Numbered from the stretch's first letter, positions 15,783 to 25,624 are shown. The stretch: DNA of 41,550 nucleotides from Planctomycetota bacterium (GCA_004357655.1 SMVQ01000172.1:1-41550), one strand, 5' to 3'. The notes: generated from the letters alone by a model not told the origin. Made by a program: numbers and translations.

Positions 15783-17458
15783 TTGAAGGATTCGTACCAG
15801 GTCCGGTAGCTGGCGATCTTGGGGTCGAGCTCCATCGCGAGCCCGGCCTGCTCCTTCGCCTCGCCGTGCTCGATCGATTCCTTCGTGGTCTCGTTCTCGA
15901 TGAACGACTTCGCGAGGTCCGGGTCGGCGACGAGGTAGAAGGAGAGGTCTCTTCGGTATCGGGCGTTCAAGGGGTCTAACTCAATGGCCCGCCGGATATC
16001 GGCGAGGGCCTGCTCCTGCCGCTCCTCGGAGCTCAGCTCCTTGCCGCCCTCCGTCTCGGGGGTCTCGTCGGGGAGCTCCTCGCCGTCCTCGTCGAAGTGG
16101 ACGATATGACCCTTGAAGGTGATCGCCCGGGCCCGGGCCCAGTAAGCGCGCGCGTCCTCGACGCCGCCCTCGATCGCCGCCTCGAGATCGGGCAGAGCGG
16201 CCCCGAATTTCCACTGCGCCACGGCGCGCAGGCCGCGCTTCAGGCGCGCCTCGGGCGCGTCGACCGGGATCTCCGCGATGAAGTCGTGCCACTGGCGCTC
16301 GAGCTTCTGGACGTCCCGTTCTCCGATCCGTTTCAGCAGGAGCGCCTTGATGTCCTCGGGCTTCACGACCTTGCCGACGCCTGAGAGCCCGTAGGACGGA
16401 ATGGTCTCGTAGGGGACGCCCTTCGCGGTCGTGTACAGGTCGCGGAAGAACTTGGCGAAGCCCTTGGCGTACTTGCCGTCCTTGTAGTTGTTCAGGAAAT
16501 AGACGAACGACCACGCGTGGGCGTACTCGAAGGAGTGGAACTTACGCCGCTCGAGCTCGAAGAGGTCGCCGAGCCGGACGGCCTCCCCCTTCTGCAGGGC
16601 TTGCTGCACCGTGAGCACCCGATCGATCTGGAGCTTGCCGGGTGTGATCACGAGCTTGCCGCGCCGGTCCCGCTCGATCGTGGCGCTGCCGAAGTAGTCC
16701 GCGACCGCTTCGTTGATCCATATCTGGGGCCGGAACTGCTGATCGATGAGGTAGGTGAGCAGGTGCGTGCACTCGTGCAGGGCCACCCAGTCGCTCGTCG
16801 TCGGATCCACGTAGTCGTGGAAGAAGTTCAGGGTCTGCTCCCCGGGATGGAAGAAGCCTGCGACGCCCGGCGACTTGCGCGTCATCTTCGTGAACTCCGG
16901 GCGGTTCTTGTAGATGTTCACCGTCATCTTCGTCCGCCGCATGGTCGGCGTCGGCTTGATGCCCACGCGCTTGTCCATGAGCTTGTAGTATGCCTCGAAC
17001 AATTCGGCGTAATACTCGAGCAGCTCCGGGGACGTGTTCGTCTCGATGAAGAAGTGCTTCGTCTCCGTCTTCAGCCGGTACAGCCACCTGGAGTAGACGG
17101 CCATCTCGTCAGCCTGCGCCTTGCTCCGCTCGTGCTCCTTGCGCTTCTTGTTCAGGTAGCCGACCTTCGAGATCCACTTGCCCCTGTACCGCACGTACCC
17201 CTGCTCGAGCTTCTTCCGCTCGTCGTCGTTCTCAGGCACGTAGTCGGACATGTCGCCCTCGACCTCGACCGCCTTCACACCCGCCTTGGTCGGCAGAAAG
17301 ATCGTTCCGTGCTCGAATTCGAAGAGGTAGCCGCCGTCTTTCTCGCGTGCCTTCAGCACTTCGAGGACGCGGCCGTCTTCGGTGACGACACGATCAGCGC
17401 GGAGGTTGGGTGCCAGGACGAGCAGGCATGCGAGCGCGAGCGGATGCGCGCGGGGCAT
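15779..17458 (-). CDS. Exported HExxH metallopeptidase-like protein (DUF1570 type), TPR-like C-terminus
   Basis: The ATG at 17458 gives 559 residues starting with a signal peptide (MPRAHPLALACLLVLAPNLRA); the open frame extends to 17521, but that extension lacks signal character. The catalytic core contains HECTH at residues 228-232 and a downstream glutamate at 250 in NEAVADYFGS, giving an HExxH-x17-E zinc site like that of gluzincin peptidases. The upstream TMRRTKMTVNIYKNRPEF and FFHPGEQTLNFFHDYVD fit the planctomycete DUF1570 family as I remember it (not searched). The C-terminal 200 residues are helical and look TPR-like (ALADIRRAIELDPLNARYRRDL; AGLAMELDPKIASYR). It is probably a periplasmic or extracellular peptidase, but activity is not shown. 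It overlaps the downstream lipoprotein gene and lies 75 bases from the upstream relative. Confidence 0.75.
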   Translation of the reverse strand: MPRAHPLALACLLVLAPNLRADRVVTEDGRVLEVLKAREKDGGYLFEFEHGTIFLPTKAGVKAVEVEGDMSDYVPENDDERKKLEQGYVRYRGKWISKVGYLNKKRKEHERSKAQADEMAVYSRWLYRLKTETKHFFIETNTSPELLEYYAELFEAYYKLMDKRVGIKPTPTMRRTKMTVNIYKNRPEFTKMTRKSPGVAGFFHPGEQTLNFFHDYVDPTTSDWVALHECTHLLTYLIDQQFRPQIWINEAVADYFGSATIERDRRGKLVITPGKLQIDRVLTVQQALQKGEAVRLGDLFELERRKFHSFEYAHAWSFVYFLNNYKDGKYAKGFAKFFRDLYTTAKGVPYETIPSYGLSGVGKVVKPEDIKALLLKRIGERDVQKLERQWHDFIAEIPVDAPEARLKRGLRAVAQWKFGAALPDLEAAIEGGVEDARAYWARARAITFKGHIVHFDEDGEELPDETPETEGGKELSSEERQEQALADIRRAIELDPLNARYRRDLSFYLVADPDLAKSFIENETTKESIEHGEAKEQAGLAMELDPKIASYRTWYESFK

Positions 17459-17533
17459 GGCTGGCCACCGGGGGCTCGGGTCCGCGGGCGCCAATTGGCA
17501 ACGTTCTGAGCACGAGTTCATGAATGGTCCCGG

Positions 17534-19228
17534 CTAGCCTTTGAGCGTGTAGTTCTTCCAGGCCTCCTCGAAGGCCTCCCAGTCGACGCCGTCGAAGGCC
17601 TCGTCGACGGCCTCCTCCAGATCCCCGGTCTCGACGATCGTGTCGAGGTACACGTCGAGGATATTGCCCCAGGAGTCCTGCCAGCCCCGGGCCCGGTTGG
17701 CCTTGCCCGTCCGCAGGAAGTAGACGAGCGCCCAGCCCTGGGCGTAGTTCGCGCCTTGGCCGAGCTTCAGGTCGTTGTTGCCGTAGTATTCGCTCTTCTT
17801 CCAGCGCACGAGATCCTTGAGCGGAGCGTACTTCCCCGCGCGGATGTTGACCTGGGCGGTCCGCTGCCGCCACGCGGCGGGCTTCAGGTCGAACTTGTTG
17901 TGCTTGAGCTTGTAGCCTGAATAGAAGTCGCCCGTGCCTTCGTTGTACCAACTGTGCGGGGCGATGTTGCCGTAGAAGTAGAAGATGTACTGGTGGAACG
18001 CCTCGTGGTTCAGGACGAGCCACGTGTTCTCGCGCCCGCCGATCTCCTTGTCGTCGTAGATGACGAGCTCCTCCGTGTCCGAGTTCCAAAAGCCGGCGGA
18101 GCCGCCCGGGCCGCCATAGGAGTGGTACTGGTCGCGGTTCTCGCACACGCGCACGATGCTGGTGCGCGACCGCTCCATGGGGTCGGCGCGCATTGCGACC
18201 GTATGTTCATCATCACCGTTCGCATCGTCCTCTCCGTCGCCACTCTTCGCGTCCGGTTCCTCGTCCGCTCCGTCTTTATCCTTCTTCTTCCTCTTTCTCC
18301 GCTTGGCCTGCTCGGCCTCGCGTCGCTCCTTGGCGCGTCTGGCTTCGAGCGCCTTCTCGATCGGGTACTCCGCCTCGTACACCGCGCGGATCGCCTCGAG
18401 GCGTTCCTGGATGTTCTGCATGAACTTCCTGTCCGAGTTCGCCGAGATGATGAAGTAGTTGGGGGTGTAGTAGAGCGCCCAGCCCGGCATGCGCGAGATC
18501 TGGTCCTGGAGCTCCGCGTACTTCGCGGCGCGCATGCCGCTCATGCTCTCATCCACCTCGACCACGACGCGCTCGACCTCGACCCTCTTGAAGGACTTGG
18601 CCATGCTCCGAAGCGGTTTCTTCCACTTTGCCCACTTCTTTTTCGCAGCGGGCGCGTTGAAGACGAGTCCGACCTCCAGATCGGGGCCCATCTCATAGAC
18701 GACGGCCCAGATGTAGACGGGCAGCCCGGCCTTGCCCGACGTGAAGACGCCGGTGCTCTTGCCTTCGAAGATGTACTCCGTGGCGGGGACCTTCACCCCC
18801 TTGAACACCTTCTCCTCGACGAGCTCGAACTGACTCCCGGCGCGGGGCGTACGGGAGATGAACTCGGCGATGTCGGCGGCGGCCTTCCACTTCTTCCCGC
18901 TGCCACGGTCTTTCTTCTCGCTGTCCGCGTCCGTCTCCGCGCTCTGCCCACGTCGATCGAACTTGAGGAGCCAGCAGTAGATGTTCATGTTCCCGTTCCC
19001 GCCGAGGGACACGAACTTCATGGGGCCGTCGGGCACGTAGACGCCGATGCGGTCGATCTCGCTGGGCTCGGGCGGGATGTACTCCCAGCCCTTCGGCACC
19101 TTCACCTTGAAGCCGATGTCGGTACTGTCCACGTAGTAAGTGCCGGGCTTCGGAGCCTGGCCCTCCGCGAGGACGGGGAACAGCGCGAGGAGGGCGGCGG
19201 CGGCGAGGAGACGAGCTGTGGCTTGCAT
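17534..19228 (-). CDS. Exported HExxH metallopeptidase-like protein with lysine-rich insert
   Basis: This 564-residue protein starts at the ATG at 19228 with a signal peptide (MQATARLLAAAALLALFPVLAEG). An N-terminal beta-rich region follows (DIGFKVKVPKGWEYIPPEP), of the kind found in serine-peptidase-inhibitor or PsbP-like domains, though I do not assign one. Residues of about 285-345 form a charged stretch rich in lysine, arginine and then aspartate and glutamate. The catalytic part has HEAFH at residues 408-412 and a glutamate at 430 in WYNEGTGDFYSGY: HExxH-x17-E, the same spacing as in the neighbouring protein. It lies 75 bases upstream of that gene in the same direction, so the two are likely one operon and distant paralogs. 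The substrate is unknown. Confidence 0.75.
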   Translation of the reverse strand: MQATARLLAAAALLALFPVLAEGQAPKPGTYYVDSTDIGFKVKVPKGWEYIPPEPSEIDRIGVYVPDGPMKFVSLGGNGNMNIYCWLLKFDRRGQSAETDADSEKKDRGSGKKWKAAADIAEFISRTPRAGSQFELVEEKVFKGVKVPATEYIFEGKSTGVFTSGKAGLPVYIWAVVYEMGPDLEVGLVFNAPAAKKKWAKWKKPLRSMAKSFKRVEVERVVVEVDESMSGMRAAKYAELQDQISRMPGWALYYTPNYFIISANSDRKFMQNIQERLEAIRAVYEAEYPIEKALEARRAKERREAEQAKRRKRKKKDKDGADEEPDAKSGDGEDDANGDDEHTVAMRADPMERSRTSIVRVCENRDQYHSYGGPGGSAGFWNSDTEELVIYDDKEIGGRENTWLVLNHEAFHQYIFYFYGNIAPHSWYNEGTGDFYSGYKLKHNKFDLKPAAWRQRTAQVNIRAGKYAPLKDLVRWKKSEYYGNNDLKLGQGANYAQGWALVYFLRTGKANRARGWQDSWGNILDVYLDTIVETGDLEEAVDEAFDGVDWEAFEEAWKNYTLKG

Positions 19229-19394
19229 AGGACTGATCTCGGATGGGATCTATGTGCGTGCGTGCGCGGGTCGGCCGACGTGCGGGCGTCGAGAGCGACG
19301 GTCCAGGAAGCAGCGGGGCACCCTGTCCCGGCCCATCCCCCTGGGCCCTGGAGCAGCATAGCATTCCTCCTCGACGCGTCTCGTCCCGGCTTCG

Positions 19395-19424
19395 TTACCA
19401 CGAGATTGGCGATTTCGATACAAA
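19395..19424 (+). promoter_or_regulatory. Weak sigma70-like promoter candidate
   Basis: In a comparatively AT-rich patch of the 261-base divergent gap, TTACCA (19395-19400) and TACAAA (19419-19424) are 18 bases apart. Each matches the -35 or -10 consensus at 4 of 6 positions. Start of transcription would fall near 19431, about 59 bases before the repeat-protein gene at 19490. The match is weak and should be treated as a suggestion. Confidence 0.25.
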
Positions 19425-19489
19425 CTTTGGACGCTCGGGATCCGTACCCGGGGCGTCCCTGACCCGCGCACCCCTACGAGGAGACCCCA

Positions 19490-22456
19490 ATGCGGTCGCT
19501 TGCCCTCCTGTCTGTCGTCGTGCTCCTCGCCGTTGTCGGTGGAGTCTGGTTGCTCGGAGACTCCGAGGAGGCCCTCCCCGGGGATCTCGGCGCCGTGGCT
19601 ACCCGCGCACCGGCCGAGGCCGAGTCCGCCGCGTCCGTCGAGCTCGCGGCGCCCGAAGGCCTGGATGCAGCGCCCGCACGAGAGGCGGTCGACACCGCGC
19701 CCGTCGCGGTGACGCCGCGCGCGAAGGTCCGCGGGGGAGCGACCGTCACGGGCCGCGTCCTGGACGACCAGGGCCGTGCGGTGTCCGGCGCGGAGGTCTC
19801 CGGCCGGCGCTCCGGATTCGCTCTGCTCGCCGCCCGTGACGACGATCCGTCGACCCGCACCGACGACGGCGGCCGGTTCGAGCTCGCGCTCCCGGAACCC
19901 GGTGACCTGCGACTCGTGGTCACGGCCTCGGGCTTCGCGCCGCTCTCGCACCGCGTCACCGCCGTCGCGGACTCCCAGGAAGACGTCGGCGACCTCCACC
20001 TCGAGCGGGGCGTCGTGCTCTCGGGCCGGGTGAGCGATCGACTCGGCCGGCCGGTCGCCGGCGCCGAGCTCCGGAGTCCGATGGCCCAGGACAGTGGCTT
20101 CGTGGTCCTGCTCGAGCGGGTCTCGGGCGACCTGCTCGCGACGACCGGCGCGGACGGACGGTTCGAGGTCGACACGCAGGCGATCGGGCCCTGGACGCTC
20201 CTCGCCTACTCGGAGACGCACCCCGTCGGACGTGCGGAGGGGCGCACCGAGCTGGCGAACGAACAGGTCGCGGGGATCGAGATCATGCTCGAGGACGGCT
20301 TCGAGATCGAAGGGCGCGTCGTGGGCGCGCCCGCGGATGAGCTCGGCGCGCTCGTCGTTCGCGCCCGAGCAGCGACGATGGAGGGCACGCTCCTCATCGG
20401 CGGGTCCGGGCGCGTGGCGCAGGTCGAGCGCGACGGTCGCTTCCGGATCCGCGGGCTGGAGGGCGGCAAGAGCTACCGCCTGCGCGCGCGCATCCCGTCC
20501 GACGACCTCTTCGGCGGCGCTTCGCGCAGCTCGTCCATCCCCGCGACCGCGGGCGACATCGGCGTCGAGCTCCGGTACAGCCGCGGGGCCTCGATCGCCT
20601 TCCAGGTGGTCGACGACCAGACCGGCGCACCGCTGATCGAGTACCGTGCGGAGGCCGGGTTCGCGTGGCGGCGGACGCTCGCGGACGACGAGGGCAAGGC
20701 GATCGCGCAGCACCCCGACGGGCGCGCACGCTTCGAGGGCCTGCGGCCCCCCGAGGGCAACGACAAGCTCTCGCTCGCGATCACCGCCGTCGGGTACGAG
20801 GACAACACCCGGGATGGGATCGTCATCGCCGCGGACCAGGACCTCGACCTGGGCGTGATTCGCATGCGCCGCATCCCGGTCGTGCGCGTCGTCGCGCGTT
20901 CGGACACCTCGGGGCTGCCGCTCGCCGGCGCGCGTGTGACCCTCGCGAAGTGGCGCGAGCCGACCCCCGGCCGGATGGAGGTGCGCCGGAGCTTCTCCTT
21001 CGGGGGCGGTCCGGATGGGGGTGGGGACGGGCCGATCACGCTCGACGGGGACGCCGCGACGCAGACGGGCCGGACCGACGAGAACGGCGTTTGCATCCTC
21101 TCGAGCTTCCCCGGGGAGAAGTGCACGATCAGCGTGCGGGCCGACGAGCACGCGCCGATGAGGAGCGAGCCCATCGCCCTGCCCGCGCTCGGTGACTTCG
21201 ACTACGAGGCGCGACTCTTCAGGGGTGGGCGCGTCATGGCGCGCGCGCTCGATGCGGCGGGCGAGCCGCTCGTCGGTGCGACGATCGAGCGCCGGGCGCC
21301 GACCGCGCCCGGCACGTCGACGGTCTTCTACGACACAAGCAGTAAGAACAAGCTCAGGACGGACTCCGAGGGCGGCGTCATGTTCGAGAATCTGGAGCCG
21401 GGCCTGCACTCGTTCCGGCTCGTGGAGCAGAACCCCGCGCAGCAGGGCGGCATGGTCCTGCGCATCATAGGCATGGGTGGCGATGACGGCGGCGGGTGGA
21501 CCGAGGTCACGGTCATGGAAGATGCGATCTCCGAAGTCGTGCTGGTTGCGGTTCCGCGGGGAGCGCTGTACGGCACCGTTACGGAGGCGGGCGCACCGCT
21601 CGCGAACGCGAAGGTGCGGCTCCTGCCCAAGGAGAAGTCCATGGGGCCGGACTTTGCGGCGATCATGGGCACCGAGACGTCGACGCGCAGCGACGGGTCC
21701 GGGCGCTACGAGTTCGAGGACCTGAAGTCCGACGAGTACCGGATCGAGGTCACCCATGAATCACGGGCGATGCCGATGGAGTTCCCCATCGATGTTCGCG
21801 CAGGGGACAACAAGCGCGACATCGATCTCCCCGTGTCGATCGTCACGGGGCGGGTGCTCAACGAGGCGGGCGAGCCGCTCGCGGGGATGAAGGTCACCGC
21901 GAAGCCGGCCGGTGCCTCGGGACCGCAGGCGATGCGCGTCATGATCGCGATCACGAGCGACGGTGACGACGGCGACGCCATGATCTCGACCGGAGGCTTC
22001 GGCGGCGACGCGAGCGTCACCACGGACGAGGACGGCCGGTACGAGCTGCGCGGTGTCACGCCCGACGCCGACCTCGTCGTGGAGGCGCGCGGCGGCGACT
22101 ACGAGCCCACGCGCTCGGCCACTTTCCACGTGGGGCCCGGCGAGCTGCGGTCGGGCGTCGACGTCGAAGCTCGCATCGCCGGCTGGATCGACGTCGAGAC
22201 CGTGCAGGCCGACGGGTCGCCGGCGAACAACCTGCTCGTGCGCGCCCGCTTCGCGGGTGATTCCGAGACCCCCGTCGAGCCCAAGGTGACCTTCATCCAG
22301 ACGGCGGGCAAGGGACGCCTCTCCGGCCTGCGCGCCGGGCCGTGGGAGGTGACGGTGTCGAAGATGGGACCGGGCGGAGCCGATCCGGACTCGCCGATGC
22401 AGACGATCGAGGTGCTGCCCGGCGAGGGCGTGACGGCACGGTTCGCGCTGCCCTGA
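19490..22456 (+). CDS. Large membrane-anchored carboxypeptidase-regulatory-like repeat protein A
   Basis: This is a 988-residue protein; the ATG at 19490 follows GAGGAG with good spacing. Residues 3-22 are a hydrophobic anchor (SLALLSVVVLLAVVGGVWLL), followed by an alanine- and glutamate-rich linker. Beta-sandwich modules open at about residues 85 (VTGRVLDDQGRAVSG), 175 (LSGRVSDRLGRPVAG), 272 (IEGRVVG), 581 (VMARALDAAGEPLVG), 693 (LYGTVTEAGAPLAN) and 785 (VTGRVLNEAGEPLAG). These match the CarboxypepD_reg/transthyretin-like pattern. No catalytic residues are visible. The gene that follows 129 bases downstream encodes a protein with the same modules in the same order, so the pair is a tandem duplication. 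Surface exposure is inferred from the anchor and fold; the function is unknown. Confidence 0.8.
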   Translation: MRSLALLSVVVLLAVVGGVWLLGDSEEALPGDLGAVATRAPAEAESAASVELAAPEGLDAAPAREAVDTAPVAVTPRAKVRGGATVTGRVLDDQGRAVSGAEVSGRRSGFALLAARDDDPSTRTDDGGRFELALPEPGDLRLVVTASGFAPLSHRVTAVADSQEDVGDLHLERGVVLSGRVSDRLGRPVAGAELRSPMAQDSGFVVLLERVSGDLLATTGADGRFEVDTQAIGPWTLLAYSETHPVGRAEGRTELANEQVAGIEIMLEDGFEIEGRVVGAPADELGALVVRARAATMEGTLLIGGSGRVAQVERDGRFRIRGLEGGKSYRLRARIPSDDLFGGASRSSSIPATAGDIGVELRYSRGASIAFQVVDDQTGAPLIEYRAEAGFAWRRTLADDEGKAIAQHPDGRARFEGLRPPEGNDKLSLAITAVGYEDNTRDGIVIAADQDLDLGVIRMRRIPVVRVVARSDTSGLPLAGARVTLAKWREPTPGRMEVRRSFSFGGGPDGGGDGPITLDGDAATQTGRTDENGVCILSSFPGEKCTISVRADEHAPMRSEPIALPALGDFDYEARLFRGGRVMARALDAAGEPLVGATIERRAPTAPGTSTVFYDTSSKNKLRTDSEGGVMFENLEPGLHSFRLVEQNPAQQGGMVLRIIGMGGDDGGGWTEVTVMEDAISEVVLVAVPRGALYGTVTEAGAPLANAKVRLLPKEKSMGPDFAAIMGTETSTRSDGSGRYEFEDLKSDEYRIEVTHESRAMPMEFPIDVRAGDNKRDIDLPVSIVTGRVLNEAGEPLAGMKVTAKPAGASGPQAMRVMIAITSDGDDGDAMISTGGFGGDASVTTDEDGRYELRGVTPDADLVVEARGGDYEPTRSATFHVGPGELRSGVDVEARIAGWIDVETVQADGSPANNLLVRARFAGDSETPVEPKVTFIQTAGKGRLSGLRAGPWEVTVSKMGPGGADPDSPMQTIEVLPGEGVTARFALP

Positions 22457-22585
22457 CACGGGGACAGCCCGGGTGGACGCGCAGACTTCGCGGTTCCGGA
22501 GGGGCGACTCCTCGTCAAGGACGGCCAGGAGCGTTCTACTGGAGATCGACGCCGCGCCACCGTGGCGCAGCGGGAAGCGGCAAGC

Positions 22586-25500
22586 ATGCGATCACTTCTG
22601 CTCGTCCTCGTCCTCGTAGTCATCGCCGGCGGTCTCTTCGGGCTCTGGCGCGTCCTCTCGAGCACGGGCGTGGAGCTCGCGGGCGCCGAGGGCGCGGAGG
22701 TCTTCGCACACGAGCGTGACGCCGTCGCGCTCGAGGCCGGCGAGCTCGACGACCGCGGCCGCGCGGATGCGCGCGCGGAGGACTCCGGCGCGGAGCTCCT
22801 CGCGCTCGAGGGCCTGGCGGCGTCGGACGCCAACGGGTTGGGAGAGCAGGGCGAGCTGCCGCCGATCCTCACCGGTCGCGTCATGGGCGCGGACGGAGCG
22901 CCGCTCGAGGGCGCGCGCGTGTTTGCGGCGACGGGGTTCTCCTGGTTCGCCGTGCCGCTCGACATCGAGCCGGACGCCGCCGCCCGGCGACACGGCGCGG
23001 CGGTGGAGGTGTCGACCGGCGCCGATGGACGCTTCGCCTTCAGGGAGGGACTCGCACCCGGTCCCTTGCGCCTCGCGGTCCGCGCGGCCGGTCACGAGCC
23101 GCTCCACGAGGAGCGGGGGCGGTTGCCCGTCGATCTGCCGCACGACCTCGGCGACCTCGCCCTGCGGCCGGGCGTCGTGCTCGCCGGCCGCGTGGTCGAC
23201 CTCATGGGCGAGCCCGTCGCGGGCGCGCGGCTGCTCCAGGTCGTCGAGCGCGGGCTCGGCGGCATGACGGTGACCCTACCCGGGCGGGGAATCCCGCTGG
23301 GGGCGACGGACGCGGAGGGTCGGTTCCTCGTCGACGAGCTCCCCGCTGGACCCTGGCGGATCCTCATCGATGCGACCGGATACCGCGTGCGCGAGGAGAG
23401 CGGCCGGGCCGAGGTGGCGGGCGAGCGCCAGGCGGGCCTCGTGTTCGTCGTGGAGCCCGGTGCGGTGATTGGCGGCACGCTGCGCGGCGCGCCGGCGGAG
23501 ATGCTCGCACGGCTGCGCGTCGAAGCGCGGATGAAGGCGGCGGAGTCCGAGCGGCAGACCGGCATCCTCGATGCCGCCCCGGAGCACGCGGAGCCGTCCG
23601 AGGACGTTCATCCGCGCGTCAGGATCGCATCGTTCGATGCGTCGGGCGCGTTCGCGCTCGGCGGGCTGGCGGCGCGCACGGCCTACAAGCTCACCGTCTG
23701 GGAACGGGATGCCGTGCGCGAGCGGTGGAAGCGCTCCAGCGGCGTCGAAGCCGCCGTCGCGTGGCCGGGGACCGGCGGCGTCGAGCTCGTGTACGCCCCG
23801 CAGGCGGCGCTCGTGTTCCAGGTCCTCGACGCCTCGACGCGCGCACCCCTCGAGGACTTCGAGGTCTGGGCCGGCGCGGGCAGTCGTCCGGGAGCGTTGC
23901 GCGACGACGACGGCGAGGCCCTGCGCGAGCACCCCGATGGGCGCGTGCGATTCGCGGACCTGCGTCCCGGGGCGCCCGGATCCACGGTGACGCTCCGCAT
24001 CCGCGCCGCGGGTCACGGGCAATACGAGCGCAAGGACATCGCGCTCGCGAACGGCGAGGAGCTGGACCTCGGCACCCTCGCACTCGAGCCCGCGCCGCGC
24101 GTGCTCGTCCACGTCGTCGACGCCGCCACGGAGGCGCCCGTGGCGGACGCGCGGGTCTTCATGGCGAAGGTGGGGGAGAGCGGCTCCTATGCCTGGTACC
24201 TCCGCGCTGCCGACGCGCAGCCCACGGGGAACACGCGCGTCGTCTTCGGCCGCACGGACGAGACCGGCACTGCGGTGCTCGCCGCCCTGCCCGGCGAGGA
24301 GTGCAGCCTCGTCGTCTCGGCGGCCGGATTCGTGGCGAGCGAACCCGGTACGGTCCTGGTCACGGGTGCTGACGATCACGAGCAGACCGTGCGGCTCGCG
24401 CGGGGCGGAACGGCTGTCGTGACCGTGGTGGACACGGACGGGAGACCGGTCTCCGGCGTGTCGGTCGAGCACCGCGAGATGCAGCGGCGACCGGGCGACC
24501 AGCGGGACACGATCCTCATGGCCGGCGAGGGCGAGTCCATGACCGACGAGGATGGGATCGTGCGCATCGCGACCCTGGTGCCCGGCGACCACGAGTTCCG
24601 GATCCGGGACGAGATCCAGGGCATGATCTTCTTCGGCGGCAAGGCCGAGGACGCTGAGAGTTGGGCGCGCGCGTCGCTCGTCGAAGGCGCCACCGTGCAC
24701 GTCACCCTCACGACCGAGCCGCGCGGTCGACTCACGGGCGTCGTCACCGAGGGGGGGACGCCGCTCGCAGGGGCCAGCCTCCGGTTGCGAGCCAAGGCAG
24801 CGACCCAGCGCCGGCAGTACTTCGTGATGGGCGGCGCCGCCGGCAGCCGCTACTCGGCGCTCACCGGATACGGCGGCCGGTTCGAGTTCCGCGACGTGAA
24901 GAGCGGCGAGTACACGATCGTCCTCGACCACCCCGAGCGCGAGATGCCGCACTCGCTCGAGGTCACCATCCGACCGGACGGCACCGAGCTCGTTATCGCT
25001 CTCCCCGTCGCTCTCATCGAAGGTCGCGTCAGGGATTCGGATGGCCGGCCCTTGCGCGGCGTCGAAGTGCGCGTGCGAGGCGCGGAGCGGGGTCTCGTGA
25101 ACATCATCATGCCCGACGGCGCCACGATGTATGAGAGCGACACCGGGGAGATGCGCACGGACTTCCAGTCGCAGCGCCGGCGGCGGAAGCGCACGGACGC
25201 CACCGGGCGCTACAGTCTCCGGGGAGTGACGACGGGAGTGCCCTTGAACGTGTCCGTGAGCTCCGCGTTCCACGTCGGCGACCGGCGTCGCGGCCTCGTG
25301 CTCGAGCCGGACGAGATCCTCCGCGGCGTCGACTTCGAGCTCGACCCCGCCGGGCGGATCGAGGTCGTACTCTCCAGGGGCCCCGGCGGCGCGCAAGGGT
25401 ATGTGCACATCCAGGCTGTCCAAGTCGTCTCCGCGGGCGAGTCCAGTACGTCGCATTCGACGGGGATCCCCTCCGGCACGCGCCGGACCCTGTCGGCGAT

Positions 25501-25624
25501 CCTCCCTGGTCGCTGGCTGGTGAGTGCCTTTCGCAAGAATGGCGGTGTGCGGATCGACTTGGGGACGCAGGCGGTCGAGGTCGCGGCCCTCGAGACCGCC
25601 CAGGTGACGTTCATCGTGCCGTGA
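22586..25624 (+). CDS. Large membrane-anchored carboxypeptidase-regulatory-like repeat protein B
   Basis: This 1012-residue protein starts at the ATG at 22586, where a hydrophobic anchor begins (LLLVLVLVVIAGGLFGLW); a GTG at 22562 would add 8 polar residues and is less likely. Modules open near residues 95 (LTGRVMGADGAPLEG), 198 (LAGRVVDLMGEPVAG), 295 (IGGTLRGAPAEM), 610 (AVVTVVDTDGRPVSG), 715 (LTGVVTEGGTPLAG) and 811 (IEGRVRDSDGRPLRG). Order and spacing track the preceding gene, and shared segments such as EHPDGRVRF (QHPDGRARF in the relative), GRTDETG (GRTDENG) and LPGEECSLVV (FPGEKCTISV) show the two are paralogs. No enzyme motif is seen. It is probably co-transcribed with the first copy, and its function is unknown. 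Confidence 0.8.
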   Translation: MRSLLLVLVLVVIAGGLFGLWRVLSSTGVELAGAEGAEVFAHERDAVALEAGELDDRGRADARAEDSGAELLALEGLAASDANGLGEQGELPPILTGRVMGADGAPLEGARVFAATGFSWFAVPLDIEPDAAARRHGAAVEVSTGADGRFAFREGLAPGPLRLAVRAAGHEPLHEERGRLPVDLPHDLGDLALRPGVVLAGRVVDLMGEPVAGARLLQVVERGLGGMTVTLPGRGIPLGATDAEGRFLVDELPAGPWRILIDATGYRVREESGRAEVAGERQAGLVFVVEPGAVIGGTLRGAPAEMLARLRVEARMKAAESERQTGILDAAPEHAEPSEDVHPRVRIASFDASGAFALGGLAARTAYKLTVWERDAVRERWKRSSGVEAAVAWPGTGGVELVYAPQAALVFQVLDASTRAPLEDFEVWAGAGSRPGALRDDDGEALREHPDGRVRFADLRPGAPGSTVTLRIRAAGHGQYERKDIALANGEELDLGTLALEPAPRVLVHVVDAATEAPVADARVFMAKVGESGSYAWYLRAADAQPTGNTRVVFGRTDETGTAVLAALPGEECSLVVSAAGFVASEPGTVLVTGADDHEQTVRLARGGTAVVTVVDTDGRPVSGVSVEHREMQRRPGDQRDTILMAGEGESMTDEDGIVRIATLVPGDHEFRIRDEIQGMIFFGGKAEDAESWARASLVEGATVHVTLTTEPRGRLTGVVTEGGTPLAGASLRLRAKAATQRRQYFVMGGAAGSRYSALTGYGGRFEFRDVKSGEYTIVLDHPEREMPHSLEVTIRPDGTELVIALPVALIEGRVRDSDGRPLRGVEVRVRGAERGLVNIIMPDGATMYESDTGEMRTDFQSQRRRRKRTDATGRYSLRGVTTGVPLNVSVSSAFHVGDRRRGLVLEPDEILRGVDFELDPAGRIEVVLSRGPGGAQGYVHIQAVQVVSAGESSTSHSTGIPSGTRRTLSAILPGRWLVSAFRKNGGVRIDLGTQAVEVAALETAQVTFIVP

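Noticed and set aside
19250-21757. Very long antisense open frames opposite the repeat-protein genes, also at 1486-3531 and 23276-25456
   Set aside because: In DNA this GC-rich, the strand opposite a real gene often stays open for hundreds of codons. These frames are arginine-, aspartate- and histidine-rich, have no domains and lie exactly over better genes.
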